The notes under the pieces: model-generated
What the model saw: the letters and a program-made list of their open reading frames with translations, nothing else
What the model was told of the DNA's origin: nothing
Databases searched by the model: none
Assembly (NCBI GenBank): GCA_947306475.1
Contig: CAMZGS010000003.1
Coordinates: 62,001 to 126,000 of the forward strand
DNA from: an uncultured Comamonas sp.
GTDB taxonomy: Bacteria; Pseudomonadota; Gammaproteobacteria; Burkholderiales; Burkholderiaceae_C
Length of the DNA: 64,000 nucleotides
Direction: 5' to 3'
Part shown: piece by piece, positions 8,066 through 17,353 of the stretch
Position numbering within the stretch: the first letter of the stretch is position 1
Layout: each line of letters opens with the position of its first letter
Position numbers and translations under genes: made by a program

Positions 8066-8878
8066 TTACCTCCCGCCAAAGATGCGCTTCAAAAACCCCG
8101 GCTTGGTCGCTTCGGTGAAGCGCATGGGGCGCTCTTCTCCCAGGATGCGCGCCACCACGTCTTCGTAGGCCAGGGCAACGTCCGTGTTTTTCATGTGGAT
8201 CACCGGAATCCCCTGATTGGATGCCTGCAGGACGATTTCCGATTCGGGAATCACGCCAATCAGCGGGATGCGCAGAATGTCCTCGATGTCCTGGAGGGAC
8301 AGCATCTGCCCCTCTTCGACACGCGAGGGGTTGTAGCGCGTGATGAGCAGATGCTCCTTGACGCTTTCGCCACGGCGGGCCTTTTCGGTCTTAGAGCTGA
8401 GCATGCCCAGAATGCGATCGGAGTCGCGCACCGAGGACACCTCCGGGTTGGTGGTCACCAGGGCCTCGTCGGCATAGCGCATGGCCAGCAGTGCGCCGCT
8501 TTCAATGCCGGCCGGAGAGTCGCACAGGATGTATTCAAACCCCATGTCGGCCAGATCGTCGAGCACCTTCTTCACGCCCTCGGCCGTCAGCGCATCCTTG
8601 TCGCGCGTCTGCGAGGCGGCCAGCACGTACAGGCTCTCGCACTGCTTGTCCTTGATCAGGGCCTGATTCAGATTGGCCTCTTCCTGTATGACGTTGATCA
8701 GGTCATACACCACCCTGCGTTCACAGCCCATGATCAGATCCAGATTGCGCAGGCCCACGTCGAAGTCGATCACTGCGGTTTTCTTCCCGCGCAGGGCCAG
8801 ACCCGCGGCAACGCTGGCGCTGGTCGTTGTCTTGCCGACGCCGCCTTTGCCCGAGGTCACAACAATAATTTTGCTCAT
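8066..8878 (-). CDS. minD: Septum site-determining ATPase MinD
   Basis: MinD (270 aa) is a membrane-cycling P-loop ATPase that recruits MinC. The deviant Walker A motif GKGGVGKTT lies at residues 10-18, FDVGLRNLDLIMG follows, and the C-terminal GFLKRIFGG is the amphipathic membrane-targeting helix. It is the middle gene of minCDE, 50 bp downstream of minC. Confidence 0.98.
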   Translation of the reverse strand: MSKIIVVTSGKGGVGKTTTSASVAAGLALRGKKTAVIDFDVGLRNLDLIMGCERRVVYDLINVIQEEANLNQALIKDKQCESLYVLAASQTRDKDALTAEGVKKVLDDLADMGFEYILCDSPAGIESGALLAMRYADEALVTTNPEVSSVRDSDRILGMLSSKTEKARRGESVKEHLLITRYNPSRVEEGQMLSLQDIEDILRIPLIGVIPESEIVLQASNQGIPVIHMKNTDVALAYEDVVARILGEERPMRFTEATKPGFLKRIFGGR

Positions 8879-8928
8879 GGGGTCATTTTCCTTAGCAGTT
8901 CCAAATCACAGGGTAGATGGGGCTGTGG

Positions 8929-9687
8929 TCATGTCAGAGGTTCAATCACCAGCCGGTCGCCATCCAGGCGTGCCTGCGCCGGCTTGCCGGCCACATTCTC
9001 GGGCAGTCCTGCCTCCAGGGCACGGTAATTGCCGGCAATCGACAGCAGCTGCGGCTCCATGCAGGTGCTGAAGATGCGCGCCTGGGTGTTGCCCCGCGCA
9101 CCGGCCACGGCCCGGCCGCGCAGCGGGGCATAAACGTGGACATTGCCATCGGCGATGACTTCGGCCCCGAAGCTGACCATCGCCAGCACCACCAGATCAC
9201 CCCCCTTGGCGTACACCTGCTGCCCGGAGCGCAGCGGCCTGTCCACCACCAGCGTGCTGGGCGCCGGCGTCTCGACGGGCACCTCCACCCGCACCTCACG
9301 CACCACTTCCACCTCGCGCACGACCTCCACTTCCCGCACCTGCGGGCGCGGCACGACCACATCGTCGGCCAGCACCAGGCCGGCAGCGCAAGCCGCCTGC
9401 AATTGCGCCGGCGAGCCACCGCGCACTGCCACGGGGCAGGTGCGGTGCTTGCGCAACGCGTCAAGCAAACGGGGAAAGTCGATCGGCTCGGCCTCGTCCT
9501 GCACGTGGTGCAGGTCGATGATCACCGGGTCGTTGTCGAAGAAATCGGGGTCGTCGGCCAGGCGCGCAGCCAGGTCCGCGATCAAGGTGGTGACATCCAC
9601 CTCCCGCAATGTGACCGCCATCACGGGCATTTGCGCGCTTTTGAGGTCAAAGCTGGAGCGGGCAGTGCCCTGTGAATTGACGGCCAT
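8929..9687 (-). CDS. minC: Septum site-determining protein MinC
   Basis: MinC (252 aa) inhibits FtsZ ring assembly away from midcell. The N-terminal FtsZ-interacting domain (about 10-110), a linker rich in VREVEVVRE repeats (about 125-150) and the C-terminal beta-helix domain (about 155-250, with VRSG-type GQQVYAKGGDLVVLAMVSFGAEVIADG) are all visible. The repeated VREVEVV linker is rather long for the family. It is the first gene of minCDE; its promoter lies in the 200-bp gap shared with the divergent UbiH-family gene. Confidence 0.96.
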   Translation of the reverse strand: MAVNSQGTARSSFDLKSAQMPVMAVTLREVDVTTLIADLAARLADDPDFFDNDPVIIDLHHVQDEAEPIDFPRLLDALRKHRTCPVAVRGGSPAQLQAACAAGLVLADDVVVPRPQVREVEVVREVEVVREVRVEVPVETPAPSTLVVDRPLRSGQQVYAKGGDLVVLAMVSFGAEVIADGNVHVYAPLRGRAVAGARGNTQARIFSTCMEPQLLSIAGNYRALEAGLPENVAGKPAQARLDGDRLVIEPLT

Positions 9688-9850
9688 GACGAAGGGAAGG
9701 AATGGAGTGCAGGCAGGAATCAGTCACACAGGGGCCAGAGTGTACCTTGCACCCCTGCGGCAGCCACAGGCACGGGGCGATGGTTTGTGTCAAATCGCGC
9801 GGCAATGTCGCAGAAAGGCCGACAATGCACGACCATCTGGCTGTTTTTCA

Positions 9851-9865
9851 GGGACGCACCGTCCC
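9851..9865 (+). promoter_or_regulatory. Small hairpin in the leader of the UbiH-family gene
   Basis: GGGACG-CAC-CGTCCC forms a 6-bp stem ending 21 bases before the ATG at 9887. It could affect translation of this leader; it may also be chance. Confidence 0.25.
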
Positions 9866-9886
9866 TCTCCCGAGAGTATTTTTCCT

Positions 9887-11164
9887 ATGTCCATGCATAC
9901 CGATGTTCTGATTGTGGGCGCAGGCCCGGCGGGTCTTTCGCTGGCCCTGTCCCTGGCTCAGGCGGGCTTGCACGTCACCGTGCTGGAGCAGCAGTCCGAA
10001 GCGCAACTGGCCCAGCCGGCGCCCGACGGGCGCGAAATCGCCCTCACCCACCCCAGCGTGGCCACGCTGGAGCGCCTGGGCACCTGGCAGCGCCTGCTGC
10101 CACACGAACGCGGCACCATCCGCCAGGCGGTGGTACACGACGGGCCGGTCGGCATGCGCCCGACGCTGGATATCGACACCATGGGCAGCGACCTGGAAGC
10201 GCTGGGCCGCATCGTGCCCAACCACGCCCTGCGCCGCAGCGCTTACGAAGAAGTCCAGGGCACCCCCGGCATCCAGTTGCTGACCAACGCCACCGTCACC
10301 CAGGTGCTGATGCTGCCTGACTGCGCCCAGGTGCACTACCACGTGCAGGACAACGGCATGCGCGTTGACGCCGCGCCGTTGCGCGCGCCGCTGATCGTGG
10401 CTGCCGACAGCCGCTTCTCCAACGTGCGGCGCATGCTGGGCGTGGGCGCGCAAATGACGGACTTTGGCCGCAGCGTCATCGTCTGCCGCATGCGCCACAC
10501 CCAGGAACACCACGACGTGGCGCACGAATGCTTTGGCTACGACCGCACGCTGGCCATCCTGCCGCTGCCACCCGACCCGGTCACAGGCGACCTGATGTGC
10601 TCGGCCGTCGTCACCAGCGACAGCGCCGACATTGCGCGCCTGCTGGCGCTCAGCCCCGAGGACTTCACTGCCCAGGTGCAGGAGCACTTCAACCATCGCC
10701 TGGGCGCGATGGAGCTGGTGGGCGAGCGCCACCACTACCCACTGGTGGCCACCTACGCGCAACGCTTCAGCGGCCCGCGCTTTGCCTTGCTGGGCGATGC
10801 CGCCGTAGGCATGCACCCCGTAACCGCGCACGGCTTCAACCTGGGCCTGTCGGGTGTGGAGCGCCTGAGCGCCGCCATCGTCTCGGCCTGGCACGCCGAT
10901 ATCGACTGGGGCAGCGAAAGCGTGCTGCTGCCCTACCACCGCGCCCAGCACCTGCACGCCTGGCCCATCTTCCAGGGCACCAACACCGTGGTGAAGCTAT
11001 TCACCAACGCCCAGCCCATGCCACGCCTGGTGCGCCAAGCCGTCATGGCTGGCGCCCAGCACCTGCCCCCCCTCAAAGCCGCCATCGTGGCGCAATTGAG
11101 TGGCCGCAGCCCCTGGCGCATCCTGCGCAGCCAGCTGCCGCGCCCACCGTTTTTGCGCGACTAA
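9887..11164 (+). CDS. UbiH/UbiF/UbiM-family FAD-dependent hydroxylase
   Basis: This is a 425-aa aromatic flavoprotein hydroxylase, probably in ubiquinone biosynthesis. The N-terminal dinucleotide-binding motif is VLIVGAGPAGLSLALSLAQAG (about 7-27), the middle DG-type motif is LIVAADSRFSNVRRMLG, and the second FAD motif is FALLGDAAVGMHPVTAHGFNLG (about 300-321), typical of UbiH/UbiF. The family includes UbiM, a hydroxylase of broader position specificity found in several beta-proteobacteria, and this single gene could be one; the exact ring position cannot be read. The start MSMHTDVL was preferred because upstream frame extends into minC antisense. It ends in a strong terminator. Confidence 0.88.
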   Translation: MSMHTDVLIVGAGPAGLSLALSLAQAGLHVTVLEQQSEAQLAQPAPDGREIALTHPSVATLERLGTWQRLLPHERGTIRQAVVHDGPVGMRPTLDIDTMGSDLEALGRIVPNHALRRSAYEEVQGTPGIQLLTNATVTQVLMLPDCAQVHYHVQDNGMRVDAAPLRAPLIVAADSRFSNVRRMLGVGAQMTDFGRSVIVCRMRHTQEHHDVAHECFGYDRTLAILPLPPDPVTGDLMCSAVVTSDSADIARLLALSPEDFTAQVQEHFNHRLGAMELVGERHHYPLVATYAQRFSGPRFALLGDAAVGMHPVTAHGFNLGLSGVERLSAAIVSAWHADIDWGSESVLLPYHRAQHLHAWPIFQGTNTVVKLFTNAQPMPRLVRQAVMAGAQHLPPLKAAIVAQLSGRSPWRILRSQLPRPPFLRD

Positions 11165-11180
11165 AGCTCTGTACAAACCC

Positions 11181-11216
11181 AAGCCCTGCACTACGTAAGT
11201 GGTGCAGGGCTTTTTT
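11181..11216 (+). terminator. Rho-independent terminator
   Basis: A 14-bp stem (AAGCCCTGCACTAC / GTGGTGCAGGGCTT, one G-T pair, loop GTAA) is followed by TTTTTT. It ends the UbiH-family gene. Confidence 0.92.
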
Positions 11217-11288
11217 ATCGTGCTGAGATTATTCCCTGCGCCCCAGTCTGGCTATGATAGCCATCTTCAAAATACAGGAAGCATTCTC

Positions 11289-11713
11289 ATGGGCAAATAC
11301 GTACAAAGCACACTGATTAGCGACGAGCAGGTCATTTACGAAGCCAAACTCAGTTTTTGGTCAGACTTACCGGCGATTCTCTTGGGATTTTTCTTGCTCA
11401 CCTTTTACGGCTTGGGCTTGGTCATCTGGATTATTTTGTACATGCAATATGTCTCCACAGAGCTTGCTTTTACCAATAAGCGGGTCGTCGCCAAGTTTGG
11501 TTTTATTAGCAAAAAACCATTGAGCTCAATATTTCCAAAGTGGAGAGTCTGCAAATATCCCAGAACTTCCTTGGCCGCATTTTTAACTTTGGCACTATTA
11601 TCATTTCTGGCGCAGGCAATCCACAGGCCCCGATTCCTGGTATTGCCAACCCCATGGAATTTCGCCGCGCCTTTATGGAGCATCAAGACAAAGTCATGAA
11701 AAACGCTCAGTAA
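11289..11713 (+). pseudogene. PH-domain membrane protein with frameshift in a run of A
   Basis: The gene begins MGKYVQSTLISDEQVIYEA and has two close hydrophobic segments (about 21-50), then TNKRVVAKFGFISK, the pattern of bacterial PH-domain (DUF304/YdbS-like) proteins. After the six A at 11511-11516 the frame changes: the open frame continues as unrelated sequence to 11699. The +1 alternative reads IELNISKVESLQISQ, GRIFNFGTIIISG and PIPGIANPMEFRRAF, which is the family C-terminus, ending at the TAA at 11711-11713. Seven A would restore one 141-aa protein. This is either a real inactivating or phase-variable slip, or a sequencing error in the homopolymer. Confidence 0.8.
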
Positions 11714-11726
11714 TACACTGAGCGTT
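11702..11726 (+). terminator. Hairpin overlapping the end of the PH-domain gene
   Basis: AACGCTCAGT (11702-11711) and ACTGAGCGTT (11717-11726) form a perfect 10-bp stem across the restored stop codon. No T run follows, so it is terminator-like only. Confidence 0.45.
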
Positions 11727-11939
11727 GGTATGTGGCACACCGTAGCCACTACGCTTGCATGCCAGAGACTATTAAACCCTGAAGTACGGCACTTCAACCT
11801 CAATATTCTTTGAGGAATTTGCGTAACTGCAGGCAGTACAATCTCTGGTCTCTGCTTACGGTTTTGTATATTTTGTTTAAAACTTTAGTAACCAGCTCAG
11901 ACTCCAGCGAGTTACTTTATCTTAAATAAATATTTAATT

Positions 11940-12788
11940 TTATTTAATAGAGGAATTTCCGCCTTGCGCAATTTCCTCTATTTTTTTATACAGCTCAGGA
12001 TGCGGCTCCTTCTCGTCCATCGTATTCTGATAAACAATTCCCGTGCCAACCCCCTTATCCGTCGTCAATCTTCTAACACTTAACATTTGTTCAGCTGGGC
12101 TATATTGGTTGAATGCAATTCCTTCACCATCGTTTACGCTGTAAACAAAAATATAACCTCGTTGTAATGCGCCAGATGAGTTGATTTTGGCACAAATCAC
12201 ACTCCCGGCCAGCTCACCTTTAATCTGGTGTTCGCATCCAAAAAGCCCATCAGCGCTGGACATCAACCCGTTACCATTGGTTGTTCTCTCGCCTGGTACA
12301 GATAGCAGTACAGCATCAGAATAAATGCCATCGGAACCGATCGAGGTCATTGACCAGATTCCTTTTAAGCTGGCTGCTTCAAATGGATACCCAAAATTCA
12401 AACGAGAAATAGCCAACTCACCTTCATTGGGAAGCGTTACGTAGCCCGTAACACCACTGGTAAAACGAATTTTTAATTTTCCTGGAGACCCTGCCTCCAC
12501 TGCATCACGCGGACTACTTCCGAAAGAGCGACCGCCAGAGTATCGATTTAAAGTAGTAGTGACACTATTATCTTTTAATTCACCAACCCCTAAAAAAAAT
12601 GTTGGCTGTCCACTAGGCTCATATGCATACATCTGAACAGCGACAATTCCATTCTGCGCATCGATAACCAATCCTCTTCCTGGTTTACCGTTGGTTTCAG
12701 AATTTATGCCCCAAGCTCCACTTTGCGGCATAAATGCGTAGGATAAATTGGCAAAAATAATTGTAGCCGCAGCAAAATATTTTTTCAC
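11940..12788 (-). CDS. AT-rich secreted protein of unknown function
   Basis: The gene encodes 282 aa with a signal peptide (MKKYFAAATIIFANLSYAF). The mature start (MPQSGAWGINSETNGKPGRGLVIDAQ, then AYEPSGQPTFFLGVGEL) resembles a beta-rich secreted domain seen in many proteobacterial proteins with the theme SGxWW...GRGF...YdxSGxPtW; this is recall, not a search. It is far more AT-rich than its neighbours, uses codons rare in them, and is flanked by AT-rich DNA (11727-11940 and 12789-12831), which suggests recent transfer. Function unknown. Confidence 0.75.
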   Translation of the reverse strand: MKKYFAAATIIFANLSYAFMPQSGAWGINSETNGKPGRGLVIDAQNGIVAVQMYAYEPSGQPTFFLGVGELKDNSVTTTLNRYSGGRSFGSSPRDAVEAGSPGKLKIRFTSGVTGYVTLPNEGELAISRLNFGYPFEAASLKGIWSMTSIGSDGIYSDAVLLSVPGERTTNGNGLMSSADGLFGCEHQIKGELAGSVICAKINSSGALQRGYIFVYSVNDGEGIAFNQYSPAEQMLSVRRLTTDKGVGTGIVYQNTMDEKEPHPELYKKIEEIAQGGNSSIK

Positions 12789-12831
12789 AAAAAAATCTCC
12801 TTTAAAAATAATTCCAATATTTACGTAGTTA

Positions 12832-13083
12832 TCAGGTCACCTCCCCCGCCACGATGGTCAGGGTTTGGGTGCGCGGGTCAATTTCGTACTTGTGCACCTC
12901 GAACAAGTAATCGTCAAAGCGCATCAGGCGATGAAAGCGCTGGCTGTTCGAGTCTATCAGGGCCAGCACCTCGCGCGGGGCAAATGCCTGCTCGGCAATC
13001 TTGCCTGTGTGGCGCACAAAGCGCACCTTCACACGCCCGGGCCCGTCGTTGGAAAACAGACTCAAATACTCCGGCACGTTCAT
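12832..13083 (-). CDS. Small conserved-looking hypothetical protein
   Basis: This encodes 83 aa, start MNVPEYLSLFSND, soluble and charged, with no signal or membrane segment. It begins 15 bp after the stop of the FAD-linked dehydrogenase gene on the same strand and is probably co-transcribed with it. I do not recognise a family. It may be an accessory protein of that enzyme. Confidence 0.65.
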   Translation of the reverse strand: MNVPEYLSLFSNDGPGRVKVRFVRHTGKIAEQAFAPREVLALIDSNSQRFHRLMRFDDYLFEVHKYEIDPRTQTLTIVAGEVT

Positions 13084-13098
13084 CGCACAGCTCCTTCA

Positions 13099-14481
13099 TT
13101 AAGAAAAAATCTTGCCCGGATTCAGGATGTTGTTGGGGTCGAGTGCACCCTTAATCGCACGCATCACGGCGATGGCACCTTCGCCGCATTCCTCGCGCAG
13201 GAATTGTTGCTTGTGGATGCCCACGCCGTGCTCGCCCGAGCAAGTGCCGTCGGCAGCAATCGCGCGGCGCACCAGGCGCTCGTTGAGCTGCTCGGCGCGT
13301 GCGCGCTCGCCGTCGTCGTTGGGGTCGATCAGGTAGCCAAAGTGGAAGTTGCCGTCGCCAACGTGGCCCACCAGGAAGCAGGGGATGTCGCTGGCCTGTG
13401 CATCGTCCACAGCGTCCAGCACCGCATCGGCCAGGGCCGAGATGGGCACGCACACATCGGTGGAGATACAGCGGCAGCCGGGGCGGCTTTGGATGCCGGC
13501 AAACAGGGCGTTGTGGCGCGCGGTAAACAGGCGGGTGCGCTCTTCAGGGGTTTCGGCCCATTCAAAGTCTTGGCCCTGGTGCTCGGCGGCAATGTCTTGC
13601 ACCAGCTCCACTTGCTCTTGCACACCGGCGGGCGAGCCGTGGAATTCCATCAGCAGCATGGGCGCTTCGCGCAGGTTCATCTTGCTGTAGCGGTTGACCA
13701 TGCCCACGGTGGTGGCGTCCAGCAGCTCGACGCGGGCAATTGGCACGCCCATTTGGATGGTGGCAATCACGGCGCGCACCGCATCGCCAATGCTGGGGAA
13801 GGTGCAGGTGGCCGCGCGCACCGCTTCGGGCAGCGGGTGCAGGCGCACCGTCACTTCGGTAAAGATGCCCAGCGTGCCTTCGCTGCCCACCATCAGGCGT
13901 GTGAGGTCGTAGCCCGCAGCGCTTTTCTTGGCGCGGTTGCCGGTGCGAATGACTTCGCCGTTGGCAGTGACGACTTGCAGCTCCAGCACGTTCTCGCGCA
14001 TGGTGCCGTAGCGCACGGCGTTGGTGCCGCTGGCGCGCGTGGCGGCCATGCCGCCGATGCTGGCGTCGGCGCCGGGGTCAATGGGGAAGAACAGGCCGTA
14101 GTCCTTGAGGGCTTCATTGAGCGCCTTGCGGCGCACGCCGGGCTGCACGGTGGCGGTCATGTCCTCGGCGTTGATGCGCAGCACCTGATCCATGCGGCTG
14201 ACATCCAGGCTGATGCCGCCGCGCACGGCCAGCAGGTGGCCTTCCAGCGAGGTGCCCGCGCCGTAGGGGATCAGCGGCACGCCGTGCGCGTTGCACAGGC
14301 GCACGGCGTCTTGCACGTCCTGGGTGTTCTCAGCGAACACCACGGCGGCGGGCGGAGGTGCGCTGATGGCGCCTTCATCGGTGCCGTGCTGGGCGCGCAC
14401 CGCTTCGGCGGTGGAGCACTGCGCACCAAAGCGCTGGCGCAAGAGGTCAAGAAACTGCGGGGAAACATCAACTGCGGTCAT
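13099..14481 (-). CDS. FAD-linked oxidase, D-lactate/2-hydroxyacid dehydrogenase type
   Basis: This is a 460-aa flavoprotein of the GlcD/D-lactate dehydrogenase (cytochrome) family. The FAD-binding PCMH domain (about 35-215) contains VPLIPYGAGTSLEGHLLAVRGG and PGADASIGGMAATRASGTNAVRYG. The C-terminal catalytic domain has HVGDGNFHFGYLIDP and the end GTCSGEHGVGIHKQQFL with a closing DPNNILNPGKIF. It probably oxidises D-lactate or another 2-hydroxyacid and passes electrons to cytochrome c or quinone. The ATG at 14481 was chosen because the upstream 18 codons are not family-like. Confidence 0.9.
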   Translation of the reverse strand: MTAVDVSPQFLDLLRQRFGAQCSTAEAVRAQHGTDEGAISAPPPAAVVFAENTQDVQDAVRLCNAHGVPLIPYGAGTSLEGHLLAVRGGISLDVSRMDQVLRINAEDMTATVQPGVRRKALNEALKDYGLFFPIDPGADASIGGMAATRASGTNAVRYGTMRENVLELQVVTANGEVIRTGNRAKKSAAGYDLTRLMVGSEGTLGIFTEVTVRLHPLPEAVRAATCTFPSIGDAVRAVIATIQMGVPIARVELLDATTVGMVNRYSKMNLREAPMLLMEFHGSPAGVQEQVELVQDIAAEHQGQDFEWAETPEERTRLFTARHNALFAGIQSRPGCRCISTDVCVPISALADAVLDAVDDAQASDIPCFLVGHVGDGNFHFGYLIDPNDDGERARAEQLNERLVRRAIAADGTCSGEHGVGIHKQQFLREECGEGAIAVMRAIKGALDPNNILNPGKIFS

Positions 14482-14611
14482 GGTGCGATTCTTCGTAGAG
14501 AGGGGGTGTTTTAAAAAAAGGCTAGCTTCTACCACTTGTCAGCAGGTGTTTTGAAGCAGAAAAACCCTTGGAAACCAGCAATTACAAGCGGTGAAAGCTA
14601 CTTTTTCCATA

Positions 14612-15154
14612 TCAGAACCGATGGCCGTAGCGCAGCAGCAGCAGGTTCTCGCCCGGGTTGGGTTTCTTGATGCCGGCGTTGGAGATGTGCTGCACGCGCA
14701 GCGACAGCTCGTGCTGCTGCTGCGCGCCCCAGTTGCGCCCCACGCCCAGATGCGAGGCAAAGTTGTAGCGCGTACCAAACAGCCGGTCGGCGCTGTGGTA
14801 GCGCCGATCATGCAGCATCAGCGCCGTGCCCACTTCCACAAACCAGGGCGATGCGCCCTGCGCACCGCGCCAGCGCAGGCTGGGGCCGGCGCTGATGGCC
14901 CACAGGTTCAGGCGCTGCCCGCCATCGGGGCGCACGCGGTGGCCGCCCAGGTAGAAATCCCAGTGCCCCGTCAGGGCGCCGCTGCCCAGGGTGCGCGACC
15001 AGTTCCACGGCAGCGTGATGCCCACGCCTGCAGCGCGGGCTGCCTGCTCGCCCACACCGGCTTGCAGGTACAGCATGCGCTCCTGCGCCTGAGCGCCGGG
15101 GGCCGTCAGGGCGACGCACAGCGACAGGGCCGCCAGGGTTTTCATGGTTGACAT
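14612..15154 (-). CDS. pagL: Lipid A 3-O-deacylase PagL-type outer-membrane enzyme
   Basis: This 180-aa protein has a signal peptide (ending AQA) and then alternating beta-barrel sequence ending in RYGHRF, with a terminal aromatic residue as usual for outer-membrane barrels. The PagL active-site pattern is present: His and Ser in QHISNAGIKKPNPGE, with the Glu at its end as a candidate third member. PagL removes the 3-O acyl chain of lipid A. The gene is single and divergent from recQ. Confidence 0.85.
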   Translation of the reverse strand: MSTMKTLAALSLCVALTAPGAQAQERMLYLQAGVGEQAARAAGVGITLPWNWSRTLGSGALTGHWDFYLGGHRVRPDGGQRLNLWAISAGPSLRWRGAQGASPWFVEVGTALMLHDRRYHSADRLFGTRYNFASHLGVGRNWGAQQQHELSLRVQHISNAGIKKPNPGENLLLLRYGHRF

Positions 15155-15345
15155 GGTGAAGTCCTTTTCTTGCCTTTGTTATTGAAAATAACCGAAACCG
15201 GGGAGCAGGATAAGCCCTGCCCCGGCGCCGCCAGTGCGCACGGGCGGCACGAAAGCCCTGAAAATACGCCCTTCTTCCCGCCCTTAGCCCGGCGCGCGGC
15301 CATGCCCCCAGCCTGGCGTGCGTTGTTTTTGAAAGCGGTTGCACC

Positions 15346-17223
15346 TTGTCCGACCTCCACCCCACCCAGCGCGTCCTGCAGGACGTTTTCGGCTACGACA
15401 GCTTTCGCGGCCCGCAGCAGGCCATCGTTGAGCACGTGGCCGCAGGCGGCGATGCACTGGTGCTGATGCCCACCGGCGGCGGCAAGAGCCTGTGCTATCA
15501 GATTCCGGCCATCGTGCGCCAGCAGCAGGGGCTGGGTTGTGCCATCGTCGTCTCGCCGCTGATTGCGCTGATGCACGACCAAGTCGGTGCGCTGCACGAA
15601 GCGGGGGTGGAGGCGGCGTTTCTCAATTCATCGCTATCCTACGAGCAGGCGCAAGAGGTGGAATGGCGCTTGCAAAGCGGCCAGATCACGCTGCTGTATG
15701 TGGCGCCCGAGCGGCTGGTGACGCCGCGCTTTCTGGGCCTGCTGGACGATTTGTACGCCCAAGGCCAACTGGGCCTGTTTGCCATTGACGAGGCGCACTG
15801 CGTCAGCCAGTGGGGCCACGACTTTCGCCCGGAATACCGCCAGCTGGCGGTGCTGCACGAGCGCTACGCGGGCGTGCCGCGCATGGCGCTGACCGCCACC
15901 GCCGATGAACTGACGCGCGCCGACATGATCCAGGGGCTGCAGCTGCAGGAAGCGCGCCTATTTATCAGCAGCTTTGACCGGCCCAATATCCGCTACCGCA
16001 TCGTCGAGAAAAAAGACGCCTTTGCCCAGCTGCTGCGCTTCATCCAGCACGAGCACGCAGGCGATGCGGGCGTGGTCTATTGCCAGTCGCGCCGCCGTGT
16101 GGAAGAGCTGGCCGAAAAACTCCAGCACGCGGGCATCCACGCCCTGCCGTACCACGCGGGCCTGCCCGCCGAGCTGCGCGCCAGCCACCAGCACCGCTTT
16201 TTGCGCGAAGAGGGCGTGGTGATGGTGGCCACCATCGCCTTTGGCATGGGCATCGACAAGCCCGATGTGCGCTTTGTGGCGCACGTCGATATGCCCAAAA
16301 ACATCGAAAGCTACTACCAAGAGACAGGCCGCGCCGGGCGCGATGGGCTGCCCGCGCAGGCGTGGATGGCCTATGGCCTGCAGGATGTGGTCAACCAGCG
16401 GCGCATGATCGACGAGGGCGAGGCCGACGAGCAGTTCAAGGCCGTGCTGCGCGGCAAGCTCGATGCGCTGCTCACCCTGGCCGAGGCCACCGACTGCCGC
16501 CGCCAGCGCCTGCTGGCCTACTTTGGCGAGGCCAGCGCGCCCTGCGGCAATTGCGACAACTGCCTCAACCCACCGGCGCTGTGGGACGGCACGGATGCAG
16601 CGCGCAAGCTGCTCTCCACCATCTACCGCGTGCACCAGAAGAGCGCCCTCACTTTTGGCGCCGGACACATCATGGACGTGCTGCGCGGCCAGCGCACCGA
16701 CAAGGTGCTGCAGTACGGGCACGACAGCATCTCCACCTTCGGCATGGGCGCGCAGTATTCCGAACAGCAACTGCGCGCCGTGATGCGCCAGCTGCTGGCC
16801 ACCGGCGCGCTGGGCCTGCACAAAGTGACCAGCGAAAACCACGGCCATGTGTTCGATACGCTCACACTCACCGACGCCTCACGCGCCGTGCTGCAGGGCC
16901 AAGTGCAGGTGCTGCTACGCGAAAGCGTGGCCGCCCCCAGAACCCGCCGCCCCAAGAGCACCCCGGCCAACGTCGCCGCGCAAGACCTGGGGCCGGACGC
17001 ACAGGCGCGCTTTATCAACCTCAAAGCCTGGCGCAGCGAGGTGGCCAAGGCGCACGATCTGCCCGCCTACGTCATCTTCCACGACACCACGCTGGTGGCC
17101 ATTGCCCAGCGCAACCCCACCACGCTGCAAGAGCTGCAGGGCATCAGCGGCATTGGCGCCAGCAAGCTGGACAAATACGGCCAGGAAGTGCTGCGCGTGA
17201 TTGCGCCGGGGACCTCGCTTTAA
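15346..17223 (+). CDS. recQ: ATP-dependent DNA helicase RecQ
   Basis: RecQ (625 aa) is a 3'-5' helicase for recombinational repair and fork processing. Domain order: helicase domain 1 with Walker [13 protein letters not shown] (about 41-52) and the DEAH box [19 protein letters not shown]; helicase domain 2 with [12 protein letters not shown] and [11 protein letters not shown]; zinc-binding RQC region with CGNCDNC; and a C-terminal HRDC domain (about 540-620). A TTG at 15346 gives the usual start [22 protein letters not shown]; no ATG fits better. Confidence 0.96.
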   Translation: MSDLHPTQRVLQDVFGYDSFRGPQQAIVEHVAAGGDALVLMPTGGGKSLCYQIPAIVRQQQGLGCAIVVSPLIALMHDQVGALHEAGVEAAFLNSSLSYEQAQEVEWRLQSGQITLLYVAPERLVTPRFLGLLDDLYAQGQLGLFAIDEAHCVSQWGHDFRPEYRQLAVLHERYAGVPRMALTATADELTRADMIQGLQLQEARLFISSFDRPNIRYRIVEKKDAFAQLLRFIQHEHAGDAGVVYCQSRRRVEELAEKLQHAGIHALPYHAGLPAELRASHQHRFLREEGVVMVATIAFGMGIDKPDVRFVAHVDMPKNIESYYQETGRAGRDGLPAQAWMAYGLQDVVNQRRMIDEGEADEQFKAVLRGKLDALLTLAEATDCRRQRLLAYFGEASAPCGNCDNCLNPPALWDGTDAARKLLSTIYRVHQKSALTFGAGHIMDVLRGQRTDKVLQYGHDSISTFGMGAQYSEQQLRAVMRQLLATGALGLHKVTSENHGHVFDTLTLTDASRAVLQGQVQVLLRESVAAPRTRRPKSTPANVAAQDLGPDAQARFINLKAWRSEVAKAHDLPAYVIFHDTTLVAIAQRNPTTLQELQGISGIGASKLDKYGQEVLRVIAPGTSL

Positions 17224-17243
17224 CTGTTCGCTGGCACACTCTT

Positions 17244-17337
17244 TAAAAAGAAGCTACACCCGCTGATAAATAAAGGGTTTCAGGCATAAAACTACCTGAA
17301 ACCCCTTTTGTTGTGCGCGCCAGCAGCTATTTTATTA
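17244..17337. repeat. Intergenic hairpin repeat family 1, copy A
   Basis: About 94 bp with AAGAAGCTAC...CGCTGAT at the left, a central hairpin (GGGTTTCAGG / CCTGAAACCC) and a right end AGCAGCTATTTTATTA. Copies B (47023-47115) and C (52002-52097) share this layout. It lies after recQ and before the convergent amidohydrolase gene and can end transcription in both directions. Confidence 0.75.
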
Positions 17338-17353
17338 AGAGCACCACCGCAAT

